Below the pieces are notes generated by a model. It had not been told where the DNA came from. It did not search any database and saw nothing but the letters and a program-made list of their open reading frames with translations. A DNA stretch of 41,069 bases, taken from assembly GCA_018398765.1 (NCBI GenBank), contig JAHBMJ010000128.1, forward strand, positions 1 to 41,069, read 5' to 3'. The DNA is from Chromera velia. Taxonomy: Eukaryota > Sar > Chromeraceae. Positions within the stretch are counted from its first letter, which is position 1. Each line of letters begins with the position of its first letter. A program made the translations under genes and the position numbers. Shown one piece after another: positions 1-11,025 of the stretch.

Positions 1-485
1 GCTGACGCATCTACTTCCCCCAGTCCCAGAACGACCCTCTCCCACACGTAGTGAGGTCCGAGGAACCCCGTCAGAATGTCCGTCTGGTAAGTAGCGAGCG
101 AGAGGACTCGGTACTTCAACGCGAAGTACTTGAGGCCGTTCGACACGCACAATCTGTAGGACAACCAATTCAATGAATCGTGAAATTCATTGAATTCGTC
201 CTTGCACAAGTCAAAAAAGGCCCGGCCCCTCGTAACCCAGTGCCCTGGGATTTCTTTTGGGGCCTCCCTGGCCCCGTACTCAGGCCTCCGCATTGTCGAC
301 GAGAGCAGATTTTCGAACAAAACAGAGAAAGAGTTGGTCATCTTCGATTGGAGCGAGTCAAACAATTTAAGGACTCCGTCTTTCTTCTCTTCTGGGGGGG
401 CCGACTTTTCTTCCAACGCTAAAATTAGGGCCGTGATGGGTCCCTCATCCGTCTCCATGGCTTCCTCCACACTTTCAGCAGCCAT
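1..485 (-). CDS. Unrecognised protein, N-terminal part, cut by the window edge
   Basis: The minus strand is open from an ATG at 485-483 to the first base of the window, about 161 codons without a stop. An in-frame TAA lies upstream of this ATG with no other ATG between, so 485 is the natural start; a second Met is at 458. The first 40 residues are acidic (many Glu, Asp). The rest is rich in aromatic and hydrophobic residues mixed with charged ones, which looks like a folded soluble domain. No signal peptide or family motif is recognised. Codon use is balanced and unlike the low-complexity frames nearby, which supports real coding. The C-terminal part is outside the window. It could also be an internal exon whose true start lies further upstream on the minus strand. 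Confidence 0.55.
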   Translation of the reverse strand, partial: MAAESVEEAMETDEGPITALILALEEKSAPPEEKKDGVLKLFDSLQSKMTNSFSVLFENLLSSTMRRPEYGAREAPKEIPGHWVTRGRAFFDLCKDEFNEFHDSLNWLSYRLCVSNGLKYFALKYRVLSLATYQTDILTGFLGPHYVWERVVLGLGEVDAS

Positions 486-1541
486 GGAGACGGAAGGGAG
501 CGGACACGAATTTTTTTCAAAAAATAAACTGGCAAACAGGAAACTGCTGGTGCATTAGCTATAGTTGAAGTCTGGAGATTCCGTTCCATAGAATTGATGA
601 GAGTGGGATAGCTAAAAAATCCCCCAACTTTCAGCTCTGGAGGGCACTTGGTTGGTTCAGTCGAGTTTTCGGCGGCGAAGTGCCGCTTTGGGGGGGCAAA
701 AAAGAACCTGGCGGGCCCCGGCATGCAAAGGCCGATCTGGCTCCCTCAAACAGCCTAGTGGGAGTCCCAAATCCTGCCTGCAGATACATACCAAGAAGAT
801 AAAGAAGTATGGGAGTTTAGGCAAAGGTGGGCGAGCGCTTGATATGATGCAACGAGGGTCACGGCTAGCTCACGTCTGAGAGGAGACGGAACCTTAAACT
901 CACCAGAAGAAAGACGAAGAGAGCTCCAGTTCTCCCAGTGAGGCAAGCAAGAGCTCAAAAGCTTGCATTGGGGCATGCATGCAGTAGAACAAAACGTCGA
1001 CCTAAGATTGGGAGTAAGACGACCCTCTCGAATTTTACTCACAAAACCTACTTGACAGAACGAGACGGGGAAATAAACCCATGCCCAATAGAAAAGAGAC
1101 GGCTGAGGTTCCACCCAAAGTCTACTACCACACGCGTACATCAAAATCGGATTCCAATCCGATTTTAAATCCCCTTGAAAGCTTTGTGAGCTGCAGTGTG
1201 CGTAGCCGCCGCGGACTATTAATTATTTGGGGGGGCGCGCGGATGCAGGCTTGCACTTGGTCACGCACCGTCATACGTGTAGGCGTAATACATTTTTTCT
1301 ATAGCACTCGCCAACTATGATTCATAAACGCAAAAATGCACTTGCAGAATGTTTAAAACTCTTTGTTTCTACTTTTTAACCACTGTTTACTGCCCAAACA
1401 TGCCTGTGGGATAGGGTTGTTTTGGAGACCGTTTTGGTGTTAGAGACCGTTTTGAAAAATTTTTTCTTAGTCTCCAGATCGCTGCAGATAAGAAAATCCA
1501 GCACTACTGGGAGGATTTCTGCAAATGTCAACACGCTGAAG
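486..1541. other. No gene recognised
   Basis: Short open frames on both strands show no family signal, convincing codon bias or splice pattern. The stretch separates the divergent starts of the minus-strand gene at 1-485 and the plus-strand Cys-rich gene. It probably holds their promoters and the unseen 5' exon or exons of the Cys-rich gene. Confidence 0.4.
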
Positions 1542-2737
1542 TGGTTCGGATTCGACATGTTGGAGGTGTCAAAATGGATATCGTGTCAAATGGGAAGTAA
1601 TAGGAAGGTATCTGTGGGTCTTCCATAACAAGTGTGTAGCCCGAAAGACAGGCCGCCTTCAGGTACAGCCAAGGCTCGATAGGGTGACACGGGGCTCCCA
1701 GCAAACATAACAGTTGGTGTACTTTTAAAACTCAGTGCATGTTCCTTATGCACAAGGGTCTGTGCAGACGGGACGTATACAGGGCTATTTGCGAACTGCA
1801 CAACTGTGCATAGTGTAGCTACTGCGCGAGATGGGCTGAGGCCAACCTCAGCTATCATTCATGTGGTAACGAAGTGAATCCCGACTGCTGCTGCATTTGT
1901 GAGAGTCCGGACGCTGACATTGTCAACGACGACACCGTAGACCAAATAGCTGAACTTCAAGACACCCTGAATTCTCTTATACCACAGCTCTGCTGCAGAA
2001 AGTGTCAGGAACCCACATGCGACGACTGCAGAGAAGAGGGATGTATAAATTGTTACCCCGACGGCATTAAATTTTGTAATGAGTGTCATAAGGATGAATT
2101 TGGATGCAGCATTGATTCGTCGCCTGACGCGTGTGCAGGGTGCAGCGTGACTCCTAGCCGTCGGCTAAAGAAAAAAAAAAGAAAAAAAGTAAGTGATCAG
2201 AGAAAATTTTTTTTTTCTTTCTTTTTTACTTTTTTACCCTAAACAACACTTAACAACAGTTGTGCAACACCTGAACAACACTTGTGCAACACTTGAACAA
2301 CAGTTGTTTGACTGAAAAAGAAAAAAAAAAGAAAAAAAGTAAAGGGTTTTGGGGGATCTTTTTTTTTTTTTCTTTAGCTGACGTCTAGCGTAACTCTCTG
2401 TTCCGAATGCCTAGAGTACGCTAGGGAGTATGGAGATCTCCCGTGTGAAGCATGTGATATGGAACCACTCTGTCCTGACTGTGCAGAACAGCACAGAGAG
2501 GACCTGGAGAAAAAGTTAGAGGATGAGGGCCTCGAAATTGAACCTCACCCAGTCTACTGCTGGGTATACGCCGACGGTCCCTATTGCTGGTGGTACAGAG
2601 ATGATTTTCTCAAGGAGTGCTGCAGATGCAAACACATGAAATGCAGGGAGTGCATTATGAGGTTGGCGAGAGATCCGGCCCTTTGTGGAAATGGCCCTCC
2701 TCTTTCTTCTCGTGGTTTTTTCTTCGGAAATTCTTGA
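1542..2737 (+). CDS. Cysteine-rich, probably zinc-binding protein, three visible exons, 5' incomplete
   Basis: Exons are read at about 1542-1662, 1814-2188 and 2378-2737. The junctions are CAG/GTACAG..TAG and AAA/GTAAGT..TTTAG, and both introns fall in phase 0, so one frame of about 284 residues runs to the TGA at 2735-2737. Visible CxxC-type pairs include CWRC in exon 1, then CSYC, CCCIC, CCRKC, CDDC, CINC, CNEC and CAGC in exon 2, and CSEC, CEAC, CPDC, CCRC and KCREC in exon 3. A Lys/Arg run (KKKKRKK type) ends exon 2. The pattern suggests several zinc-binding knuckles and a nuclear or nucleic-acid/chromatin role, but it does not match a named RING, PHD or B-box consensus that I can defend. 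There is no in-frame ATG in exon 1, so upstream exon(s) are missing. A domesticated transposon fragment is the main alternative. Confidence 0.6.
2189..2377 (+). other. Intron containing a copy of its own 5' edge and a short minisatellite
   Basis: The intron begins GTAAGT at 2189 and ends TTTAG at 2377. At about 2314-2345 it repeats the purine-rich exon end (a KKKKRKK-type A/G run followed by GTAA). Between the two copies are degenerate repeats of an ACAACACTTGTGCAACACTT-like unit at about 2243-2308. This suggests a local tandem duplication that created a second potential donor. Confidence 0.55.
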
Positions 2738-3529
2738 GACTATAGTCTCATCTAGTCTCATATATAGTTACACGGATGTAGGTATGGATCGACTCACCAT
2801 GCACTGTGTAGCACTGAGCAACTATGCAGTACCATGCAGCGTCTTGTAATTAACTCTTTCTGTTACGTACTCATCGATCATAATTCACAAGAAATTGACT
2901 CCCAAAGCTAGTGTCAAAGTTTCATCAAAATCAGTAATTCAGAAATTATTTAGAATCAGAATTTAAAATAATTTCAAATAAATCTAGAAAACGATATGAA
3001 TTACTCTAAACTTAAACTTTTGTAAAATATTTTAAATCGAATTACCTAGGTACGTACAGACAACGCCGGACTACGTTGGACTGTATAGGGTAGTTTAAGG
3101 TGAAATTTCAGCTAAAGTTAGCACTGGCACGTTAACTAACCTTAATATATTATCTTTCCACTAACTTTTCTATCGAGATAAAAAAAAAAATAACTAGGAA
3201 AATAAATTTTTAAATTAATTCTTATGGATATAAAACTAAACTACATAAAAAAATAGCTAGAAAAATATGTGGATCGCCTGATAGTTTTGTGTATCAAATT
3301 ATATAAAAGTACCACTGACATGCATTAACATGCATACATCTAAGCATACATGATATGCAGATTTTATTAATGTCTAGGCCAATGTGGACCACAACCTAGA
3401 CCACAGCCTAATAATTTATAATAGCATACAGAATAGTTTATCTTTTGCGTTTGCGATTTGAACCCCTTTTCTGTATGACCACGTCTATTCGATCAATAAT
3501 ACCAAAAGTTTAATTGACGTGGAAGATGC
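2738..3529. other. AT-rich intergenic region between convergent genes
   Basis: Nearly 800 bases of AT-rich sequence lie between the stop of the plus-strand Cys-rich gene and the stop of the minus-strand gene ending at 3530. No open frame of interest is present. It includes A/T runs and several CATGCAT palindromes near 3318-3360. It probably carries the two convergent 3' UTRs and terminators. Confidence 0.5.
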
Positions 3530-4490
3530 TCACAAAAAAGGCCCTTTCCCGGAAATGTCACAAACAAGGAGATTTGGCTCTGATGTTCTCAATGGCATCA
3601 ACGGTTTACGGATCTCCTGCAGCACCTGAGGGGGGAGACAGTTCGGGTTCAGTGGGCCCCCAGCATGAACGGTTTGCTGGCAGTCTCCAGGCACCTGCAG
3701 CGCCTTGATATACAATCCAAGCTCGAAAAGAAGCTCCTTCAGGTCATGCAAAAATTCCCCGTCTCTCAAAACGTCTCTGTCTCCTTTATTCAGAGCATCA
3801 ACTTGCAATTCCGAATCCCCAGATCTCTGAAATGCTTCAAAAAGACTCCCCATCGACGCCACCAGAGTCTCCCATCTTTCTGTCGTCTTCCCCTCGTCCG
3901 CAACGTCTACTGACTCCGCAGAGACACAACAGTCTCCCCCACTCCTTAAAGAGAGTGGACAAGCCCAAACAGTACGCGACGTCGCTGAAGCTCTGGGATG
4001 ACCATCTCCATTCCCTCCTCTCCCTAATTCCTTCTCCCTCTCTTCCACTGCTCGCGCCTCCACACCCTCAGAGGACCACACAGAGAGCCTGCCACGATCC
4101 ACTCGACCCTCTTTGTCCTGAAGGAGCAAAACTGTCTGCACGCACAAGGCCATCATTTGCACATACAAATGGAGAGTGGGGTGACCGCAGGATGAAGTCA
4201 AACCAAGAATATCTGATTGGCACAAAGCCCTGCCCCAAACGATCTAAACGCCAACTCAGCATGCAGAAAGAACACCGATAGATCGACAAAGGAAACGGAG
4301 ATACACTAAAAGAAACTCACGTTGGAATAGATACGATATTCGAAATACCGAAGCAGAAAGTTAGTGACGGGCCGCCCTCTGACCCGATCTAATTCCAGTC
4401 AGGAAGAAAAGCATACAACATTCTGGCATCATCTCCCTTCCTTCCTCCCATCTGGACAGACAGACAGACAGACAGACAGACGGACGGACG

Positions 4491-4525
<35 letters not shown>

Positions 4526-4534
4526 GGACGGACG

Positions 4535-4570
<36 letters not shown>

Positions 4571-4646
4571 CAGACGGACGGACGGACGGACGGACGGACA
4601 GACAGACAGACAGACAGACACAGACGAACGGACGGACGGACGGACG

Positions 4647-4678
<32 letters not shown>

Positions 4679-4694
4679 GACGGACGGACGGACG

Positions 4695-4725
<31 letters not shown>

Positions 4726-4768
4726 CATATGTTTCTTCTTCTTCTCCCTCCTTTTCTTCATGAACACA

Positions 4769-4806
<38 letters not shown>

Positions 4807-7800
4807 AGCAACCACACGTGGAGACAAAAAGTCTGTCGTCTCGAAACGCAAACTCTCACACCGGAACGAATGCATCATGGATCTATTTGGCAGTGTCCCG
4901 ATACACTCACTCACTCATTCACTGAGTTCCCATGCAAGAATGCATTCTTTTCAAGCAAGCACTCCTCAAGTTCTGTCTGTTACCGATGCATCGACGTACC
5001 GTCACGACATCTCGCGCACTCCAAAAGCACTCACAAGCGCTCTGCAGCACAGCCGTTACCCCCTCTGCCCTCCTCCCCGGAATCACACGTCCCTCCTCTA
5101 GCCTGGAGCTGCCCCCCCCCGCCGCTTTCGATTCCCCCCGAAGAGTCACACAGAGACCCGACAGAGCCTCCCCAAGAGAATTCAGAACACACGAAACCAC
5201 AGAGGCCTCTTCCCTCTCCACCGACCCTCCCACCCCCGGACCAGACAAAGAAAATCCAAGAGCCTCCCTCATCCAACCCTCCCGAGAGTCCCAAAAGTCA
5301 TTCGGAATTCCTCCAGACACACACGAACGACGAAGCGCACCGCATGTCAACGAAAAAAGGGGAGCGCTCAATGGGAACACCCAAAGAGGATCGCCATCAA
5401 CATCAGGTTCTGCACCCTGCACCCCCCCACCCTGCCAGAACGTTTCGTCCTCTTCTTCCTTCATTTCACTCGCTTGCTTCTGCGGTTTGCAAGGAGCAAT
5501 GATCAATAACCGATTTCCAGGAGGCAGCCGCAGAACTAGCGGTTGGGGTGCCACAAAGTCGAGAGGGTTCACACGGGCGGGCCCTCCTCCGCTTCCCGGA
5601 GCATGCCGGGGCCCTCCTGTCGACGCCACTACCCGAGTGACGACGTGGATCTTTTCCAGTGCAGCCATCAAGCGAGGAAAACTGGAGACCAACGAAATTG
5701 ACGGCACATCCGCAGCCACAAGCCCTCCCTCTGAAAAGGAGACACCGCCTCCGTCCGTCCCCCCTACTGTTCCAACAAAATGCCTACCGCACTCTGCTTC
5801 TTCATCCACTTCCTCCAAGTGATCTCCCAACGTAGAACGATCAAACCACACTCCCTCCTGGCCGCTCTCACGTGCTCTGGTTGCTGCTGCAAGAACGTGA
5901 CGAAGCAACGCTGCCCCTCTCTCACCCGTAACGCCACTCACACCCCCAGCCTCCTCTGCCTCTGCTCCCCCCTGATTCTCAAACCCCCGACTTTTCAACA
6001 GACGTGCCAGAGTCGTCACAACAGAAGGCACACTGAGGGGCACACTGCCTGCCACCGTCTCCCCTCGTGGTCCTTCCCTCCCCTGCCTGGTACCCTCACT
6101 GCTGCTACACCCTCTGAGGGTCGAGGAGACGTGCACCCCTCCCAGAAGGAGTCCGGAGAGGCCCAGGGTTTCCCTCAGAGGGGAGGTCAGGAGGAGGACG
6201 GACACCGCCTGCATGACACGACATAGAGGCAGCACGCAAACCAGACACAAGGCCAGAAGGAGCACCTCAGAACCGACACGTAGTGCAACATTCTGAAATT
6301 CTATTAATATTAGGGAAAGGAGAAGGGACAGCACGGGACGAAAAAAGAACATGAGATGCAGATTCCAGCAAGGGTGCCGCCGCGTCATCTGATCAAGTCA
6401 GCTTGGGTCTCTCTGTCGGTCCAATGAATGGGCAAGGAAACAGAAAAAAAGTGCCATGTCCCTTGACAAACGAATTTATTTCTCTTCTGGAATCCTCGTA
6501 ATGCATTTTGTAATCACATGCACAGCGACAAGCAAAAAGTCGAGAAGGGAATCACTCTTTCTCTACGCAGCTACCTGTTTTCAACCCCTAAACTCCATGC
6601 ACTCACTCACTCCGCTCTTCGCTGTGAATCTCCACACCCCCATACCCCCTTCTTGAGCTAGTGACTACTACAAGAACAAGAAGAAGAATACGAAGCGGGA
6701 AAAGAAGAACAGCATCAAAATGGCCAAGGTAAAAAGGTCCCCTCCCACCTTAAGAAACCTGAAGGGTGCGCTCTCCTCAAGTTTTTTCAATTCTTCCCTC
6801 TCCCCCCTGCCCTCTTCTCCCGACGCTCCCACGTCCTCCTCGAATGGATCCATCCTCACGTCGTCCGCACATGATGCACTTACTTGCACCATCGTGTCGC
6901 CCTCCCCGTTCTTTTCTTTCAAACAGGAACCTCCAGATTCGTCCTCTGCGAGTTCTCTTAACTTCTCAACTGAGCTGATCAGATCTCTCACACTAAACGA
7001 AGTGGAAGAACCGGGAGAGGAGCTCTTCTCTCCCTGTGCGTCTCTCTCCCCTTCCTTCACTGCATCGTCTATCTGACTGCAGAGAATCTCAAAGGACCCA
7101 TGCCAGTCGAACCCCTCCTCCCCTCTCCCCCCTTCCTGTGTTCCCTCCTGCATCTTCCTCAAAGGAGAGGAGGAACCGGAAGTACCAGAAGAGCAAGGTG
7201 GTTGCATCACAGCATCCTCACCACAACCCTTCTCTCTATCCACCTCAGAGCCCCCCGCCTCCACACGCCAGTTGCTTGCAGGAAGGCGAGAGCAATACAC
7301 AAACACCTTGGTTGATTCGGATTCGGCACTCACTTCCCCTTCCCCACCATTCTCTCTCCTCCCCAATCCCGAAGGATGACCTCCCGCCGCCCTCCCACTC
7401 ATCTGCCGGGAGATGAATTCCAGACGGCTGATCAGAAGGAACAGGGCGTCTCCATTCAAAGTCCATGCTGAACTTTTCGAACAGTACGAAAAGAAGGTAC
7501 TGCAGTTGACGAAGTAAACGACCTTACAAGCGTGGCTTAACAAACGCATGGAGGAACGCAGAACATTCGACAAGTGGTCCGTCCACCAGTCACCCCCCCC
7601 TTCCCCTCCCATCTGCTTCCTCTCACTATTCTCGTTTCCAGCCATCCCCGCTGAAGGCCGTTCTTCAGTCTGATTGTCGCCGGTCAAAAGACGCCCCTGT
7701 GAGAACTCCATGAGACGGTCTAGGTGATCGCCCCCTATCTCGCAAAAGTGCAGACACACGAACCGGGCAGAGTCAGAAACCAGTCCCCCCTCGCCCGACA

Positions 7801-8616
7801 CCCCCGCCATGTGCACAGGCTCCATGGGCACATCTAATTCTTCATCAGCCCCAACAGGCCTGTCCCCTTCCTCCCCCTCCTGAATGCCGAATTCGAGGCA
7901 GAAGAAGCGAAAGTCATCGGCCGACAGCGTCACCAGACCTCTGCATGCAGGAAGCCAGCGAACACAACGGAAGGAAGGAAGAGGGGTTTCACAACTGGGA
8001 GGAAACAGGGAAAGAGGAAAGTGATCCTAGAGAGGAGGGAAGATGCTGACACTGGGCGGAGTAAACTGGTTTGTGTTTGCGTACCCTTTGTCTTGCAACC
8101 CCCCTCACTATCCCCCCTTCCCCTCCCCCACACACTCCGATCTCATCTAACCGGACCTTGCAACGTCGGTGTCCAGGAAAGGGAGTTCGTCACGCGCTTC
8201 CACAAGGAGACTCTCTAAGGCCGCATCCTTCTCTGTCTCCTCCATCTCCTCCTCGAGAGCCTTTGCAGCTCTATGAGAAGAAGGGCGCGTTCTGAGGAGG
8301 CGGCAGTTGACGAAGGAGGACGAGAGAATGGGAAGGAAGGAGCAGAGCTGAGTGAAGGTCTCGTTCCTCTGGTCACAGAAGGCGTGGAGAAGGGTCGACC
8401 TGCACTCATTCACTCACACACATGCACACTCACATAGATATCATGTCGGCCTATATGTCGGTCTCTCGATCCCATTGTAACGAATTCTCTAATCACGAGA
8501 GAGGGGACTCGTGACGGAGCAAGTTGGAAGTCGAAGAAGGCACTGAGGGATTCCTCCAATGAAGTTAGTTGTCTTCTGTCGGTTGCGTGCGTCAAACGAG
8601 CGGCTTTTGTGTTCTC
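3530..8616 (-). CDS. Unrecognised large protein, five phase-compatible exons
   Basis: Exons on the minus strand are about 8616-8516 (5' end uncertain), 8399-8157, 7940-6749, 6292-5000 and 4135-3530. Junction phases match at all four introns (2/1, 2/1, 0/0, 0/0), giving an open frame of about 1,100 residues ending at the TGA at 3532-3530. Good signals include AAG/GTGGGA, the acceptor AATTTCAG at 6293 and donor GTACGT at 4999. The large third and fourth exons are rich in Glu, Gly and Ser, with amphipathic helices between. The start of exon 4 encodes two closely spaced hydrophobic stretches, so the protein may be membrane-anchored. No known domain is seen. The last intron contains the GACA/GACG microsatellite at 4455-4802. 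No in-frame ATG is seen in exon 1, so the start lies upstream. Existence of the gene is fairly secure; its function is unknown. Confidence 0.65.
4455..4725. repeat. Tetranucleotide array of alternating (GACA)n and (GACG)n blocks
   Basis: About 270 bases of tetranucleotide repeat in which runs of CAGA units alternate regularly with runs of CGGA units, with two CACAGAC/GAACGG interruptions near 4567 and 4620. It lies in the last intron of the minus-strand gene at 3530-8616. Open frames through it on both strands are repeat artefacts. Confidence 0.95.
4770..4802. repeat. (GACA)n microsatellite
   Basis: About eight CAGA units, a satellite of the larger array just upstream and in the same intron. 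Confidence 0.95.
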
Positions 8617-10236
8617 TCATCTCACATACATCAGAGAATCCAGCACACACTCACGGCAGAATTCTTCGCGAGAGGAAAGAGAGATTCATGAGCACTCCCA
8701 TAGATCATTTCAGATACATGGGCTGGGAGAAAGGATTGCTCTAGATTGTCCAGGGCACTCAGCAACACGACAAGAGAAGCAAGGCCAAAGTCCAAACGGA
8801 GGAAGGAGGGTCCTTACGGAGTCAGACCCAGGTCAAAAAGAGGACAAAGGGCACTCCTTGATCAAGGGCAGAAAGAGGAGAAAGGAACCATTTACCCAGG
8901 CATGCGGAAAACAAAAAAGAAAGGGAAAGGGGAAGGGAAAAAGAAAGAAAAAGAAACGGAGAGAGAAAGAGAAAACCATGACGGTAAAGAGGAAGTTGTA
9001 GAAACAGAGAAAGAAAAAATACCCCAGAACCAGTAAGCTGACTTTCCAGCGTTTTGATCCCCAGTCAGGAGGAAGGAAAACATCTGCACCTCATCGCTGC
9101 CACTTAAAGGCTCCGCAAGGGCTCCCGAGAAGTCGACCTCGTCTAGTTCCTCGTGACATCTGCACGGCCGGTGAAGTGATGGAATCAGTTTAGGTCGAGA
9201 AGCAATGAAATGAGCTGGAGGGCATTCGAGCGAACAACTGACCGAACAAAAGGAACGTCAGCTTAGGCTCAAGGGCACCGAACGATAACAGTTTTTTCCC
9301 TTTTCACTTTTAGATTTCTCTCTTTTCCCCTTTTTTCGGATGTGCGTCTTTCTAGACGCTCACCGGACTCAAACTCCCATTTGAGACTGACCTGTCAGCG
9401 TGTCGGAAGGACCACCGCTGTTCGATTCCGTAATCCGTGCGGAAGAGAGGAATGTCCATTGCCAACGAAACCAAAATGCAGATCGAGAGTTTTGTGTCAA
9501 CCTGAACGTCGCGTTCAGTTTTCTTTCTGCACCCGGCGCTCAGAGCCTGTCGGGGGCAGAGCGCTCACTGAAAAGATGTTTCCCGACAGCGAACCTGATC
9601 CAAGAGCTGGGCAGTTTTTTCACTTGTCGGGCGGCTAAACTTAGTTCCAGGCCCAAATCATATGCGCCGTCTACATGCACGCTTCCATGCACGCGTCTCT
9701 TCTTGTAGGCACGCCACCCGAAGGTTTTGAAAGGCTCGACAGGAACAAAAACATTCCAGCTGGAAAGCACCGCTAAGTTTGCTTCGCATGCAGGAGGCAC
9801 GTATAGGATCGATCCTGGACCAGCAACAATTAATTGGCAAGGCAGCAATGGCCCATGTTTTTCCTTCCAGCTGATGTTGCTGATCGGACAAGGCAGTCCG
9901 TCTCCGTCTCCCGTGCGCCGCGGCCCGCGGGCGTGCCGCGCTGCATTGGGCGGCGAGGGGCGGCATCCGGATGCATCCGAGCTAGATTTTGCAGTGATCG
10001 ATTGGTCCGACGAATCGGCGACGATGTGCGTCGATCGAGGGTGAGAGGGATCAGATGAAGATGCCGGTTGTCACCTGTTTGTGCAACGTACAACTGTCTA
10101 CTCTCCTGGGCGTACACTTTCGCAGTACTCCTCCTGGCTTGCTGCGTCGATCAAACTGAAATTACTGTGTTGTTGGATCCACTGGAATTTTCTCGAGAGA
10201 GGCTCCCTTTTGCGGTGAGGAAGGCCGGGGGCATTG
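8617..10236. other. No gene recognised; likely 5' regions of two divergent genes
   Basis: The stretch separates the minus-strand gene (3530-8616) from selenoprotein T on the plus strand. 8760-9030 is purine-rich (GGAAAGG, GAAAGAAA) low-complexity DNA. 9895-9965 is markedly GC/CpG-rich, with a near-palindromic GCGGCCCGCGG core, and is a reasonable promoter candidate for selenoprotein T. Short open frames here show no family signal. An upstream 5' exon of either gene could be hidden in it. Confidence 0.4.
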
Positions 10237-10920
10237 ATGGCCAACTTCCAGCAGGTCCTGGCGGTTGCCGTTCTTTCCCTTCTCGCCTACAGACTCGTCC
10301 GTGACCTGGCATCGACTCCTCAGGAGGGAAAGCCGATGGCCGGAGACGGGGAGGGAGGAGGGGGAGTGGGGTCGATGCTCAAGTCGTTGACGGAAAGCGA
10401 TTACGTGCAGCATTTCTTTGAGGCACGGAATCCGCTTCCTCCGAATGTTGGGCCAAAGACTGTGACTGTTCAATTCTGTACTTCCTGAGGGTTCAGGGGA
10501 GCTGCTGTGCAAGTGGAGCAAATCATAAAAAATCGTTCGTTGGAAAATGTTGAAGTGATTTTGAAATCTTACCTTCCGTCTCCTTTCCGCGTCACCATTT
10601 CGTACCTCATCAGTGCCATCCAATTGGTGGCTTTTGCCGCCATCTTTGCCGGGAATCACTTGGTGAACCTTTTCGGTCTTCCACCGTCTCCTTTTCTTGC
10701 CATGTTGGGTGAGAACAAGATGACTTATTTCATCATGGTCATGTTCGGAGGAAACTTTGTGAACACCCAGATGATGACCACCCACGCATTCGAGATCTTC
10801 ATAGGCCGTGACAAGGTCTGGTCGACCCTCGAGAAAGGACGAATGCCTCAGCAGCTGGACATCGTCAGAGCCCTCTCGGAGCACAAGGACGGCTTCGAGT
10901 TCATTCCTGTTAGGGAGTAG
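10237..10920 (+). CDS. SELENOT: Selenoprotein T, in-frame TGA read as selenocysteine (residue 84)
   Basis: The frame starts at ATG 10237 (in-frame TGA upstream at 10216) and runs to TAG at 10918-10920 if TGA 10486-10488 is decoded as Sec, giving 227 residues in one exon. The residues around the TGA read VTVQFCTS-U-GFRG, the CxxU redox motif of the SelT/SelW/SelH thioredoxin-like family, with Cys81 and Sec84. Homology to SelT continues after the TGA: a YLPSPF block, a hydrophobic segment at about residues 120-138, GENK, an NTQMMTTHAFEI block and VWSTLEKGRMP. Residues 5-18 are hydrophobic and act as an ER signal or anchor. SelT is known as an ER-membrane thiol oxidoreductase. Conservation on both sides of the TGA makes a simple nonsense mutation unlikely. 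A SECIS element is required in the 3' UTR; I could not identify one by eye. A recent pseudogene is the alternative. Confidence 0.9.
10486..10488 (+). other. In-frame UGA selenocysteine codon
   Basis: This TGA follows TGT ACT TCC (Cys-Thr-Ser) and precedes GGG TTC AGG, exactly at the U position of the SelT CxxU motif. The frame on either side matches the family. Confidence 0.88.
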
Positions 10921-11025
10921 ACGGACAGACAGACGCAGAGAGAAAGAGACAGAAACGGAGACGAGGTCCAAGATCAGACAGACAGACGGACGGACGGACG
11001 GACAGACAGACAGACAGAGAAAAAA
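10921..11025 (+). repeat. (GACA)n/(GACG)n repeat in the selenoprotein T 3' flank
   Basis: GACA and GACG units begin directly after the TAG stop, interrupted by AGAGAAAGAGACAGAAACGG-like DNA, with a purer block at 10976-11018. It therefore lies in the likely 3' UTR. Confidence 0.85.

Noticed and set aside
3440-3520. GGGGTTCAAATCGC on the minus strand, resembling a tRNA T-arm
   Set aside because: The putative T-stem does not pair, and no D-arm, anticodon arm or acceptor stem could be built.
4364-5101. Long plus- and minus-strand frames through the GACA/GACG array
   Set aside because: The tetranucleotide repeat has no stop in several frames. The real coding sequence nearby is the spliced minus-strand gene.
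4919-6226. Several plus-strand Pro/Ser/Thr-rich open frames
   Set aside because: They are antisense to the large phase-consistent minus-strand exon at 6292-5000 and show no family signal.
9727-10044. Plus-strand frame upstream of selenoprotein T (KTFQLESTAKFASH type)
   Set aside because: Some protein-like texture, but no homology that I recognise, no splice link to the gene, and an equally long antisense frame.
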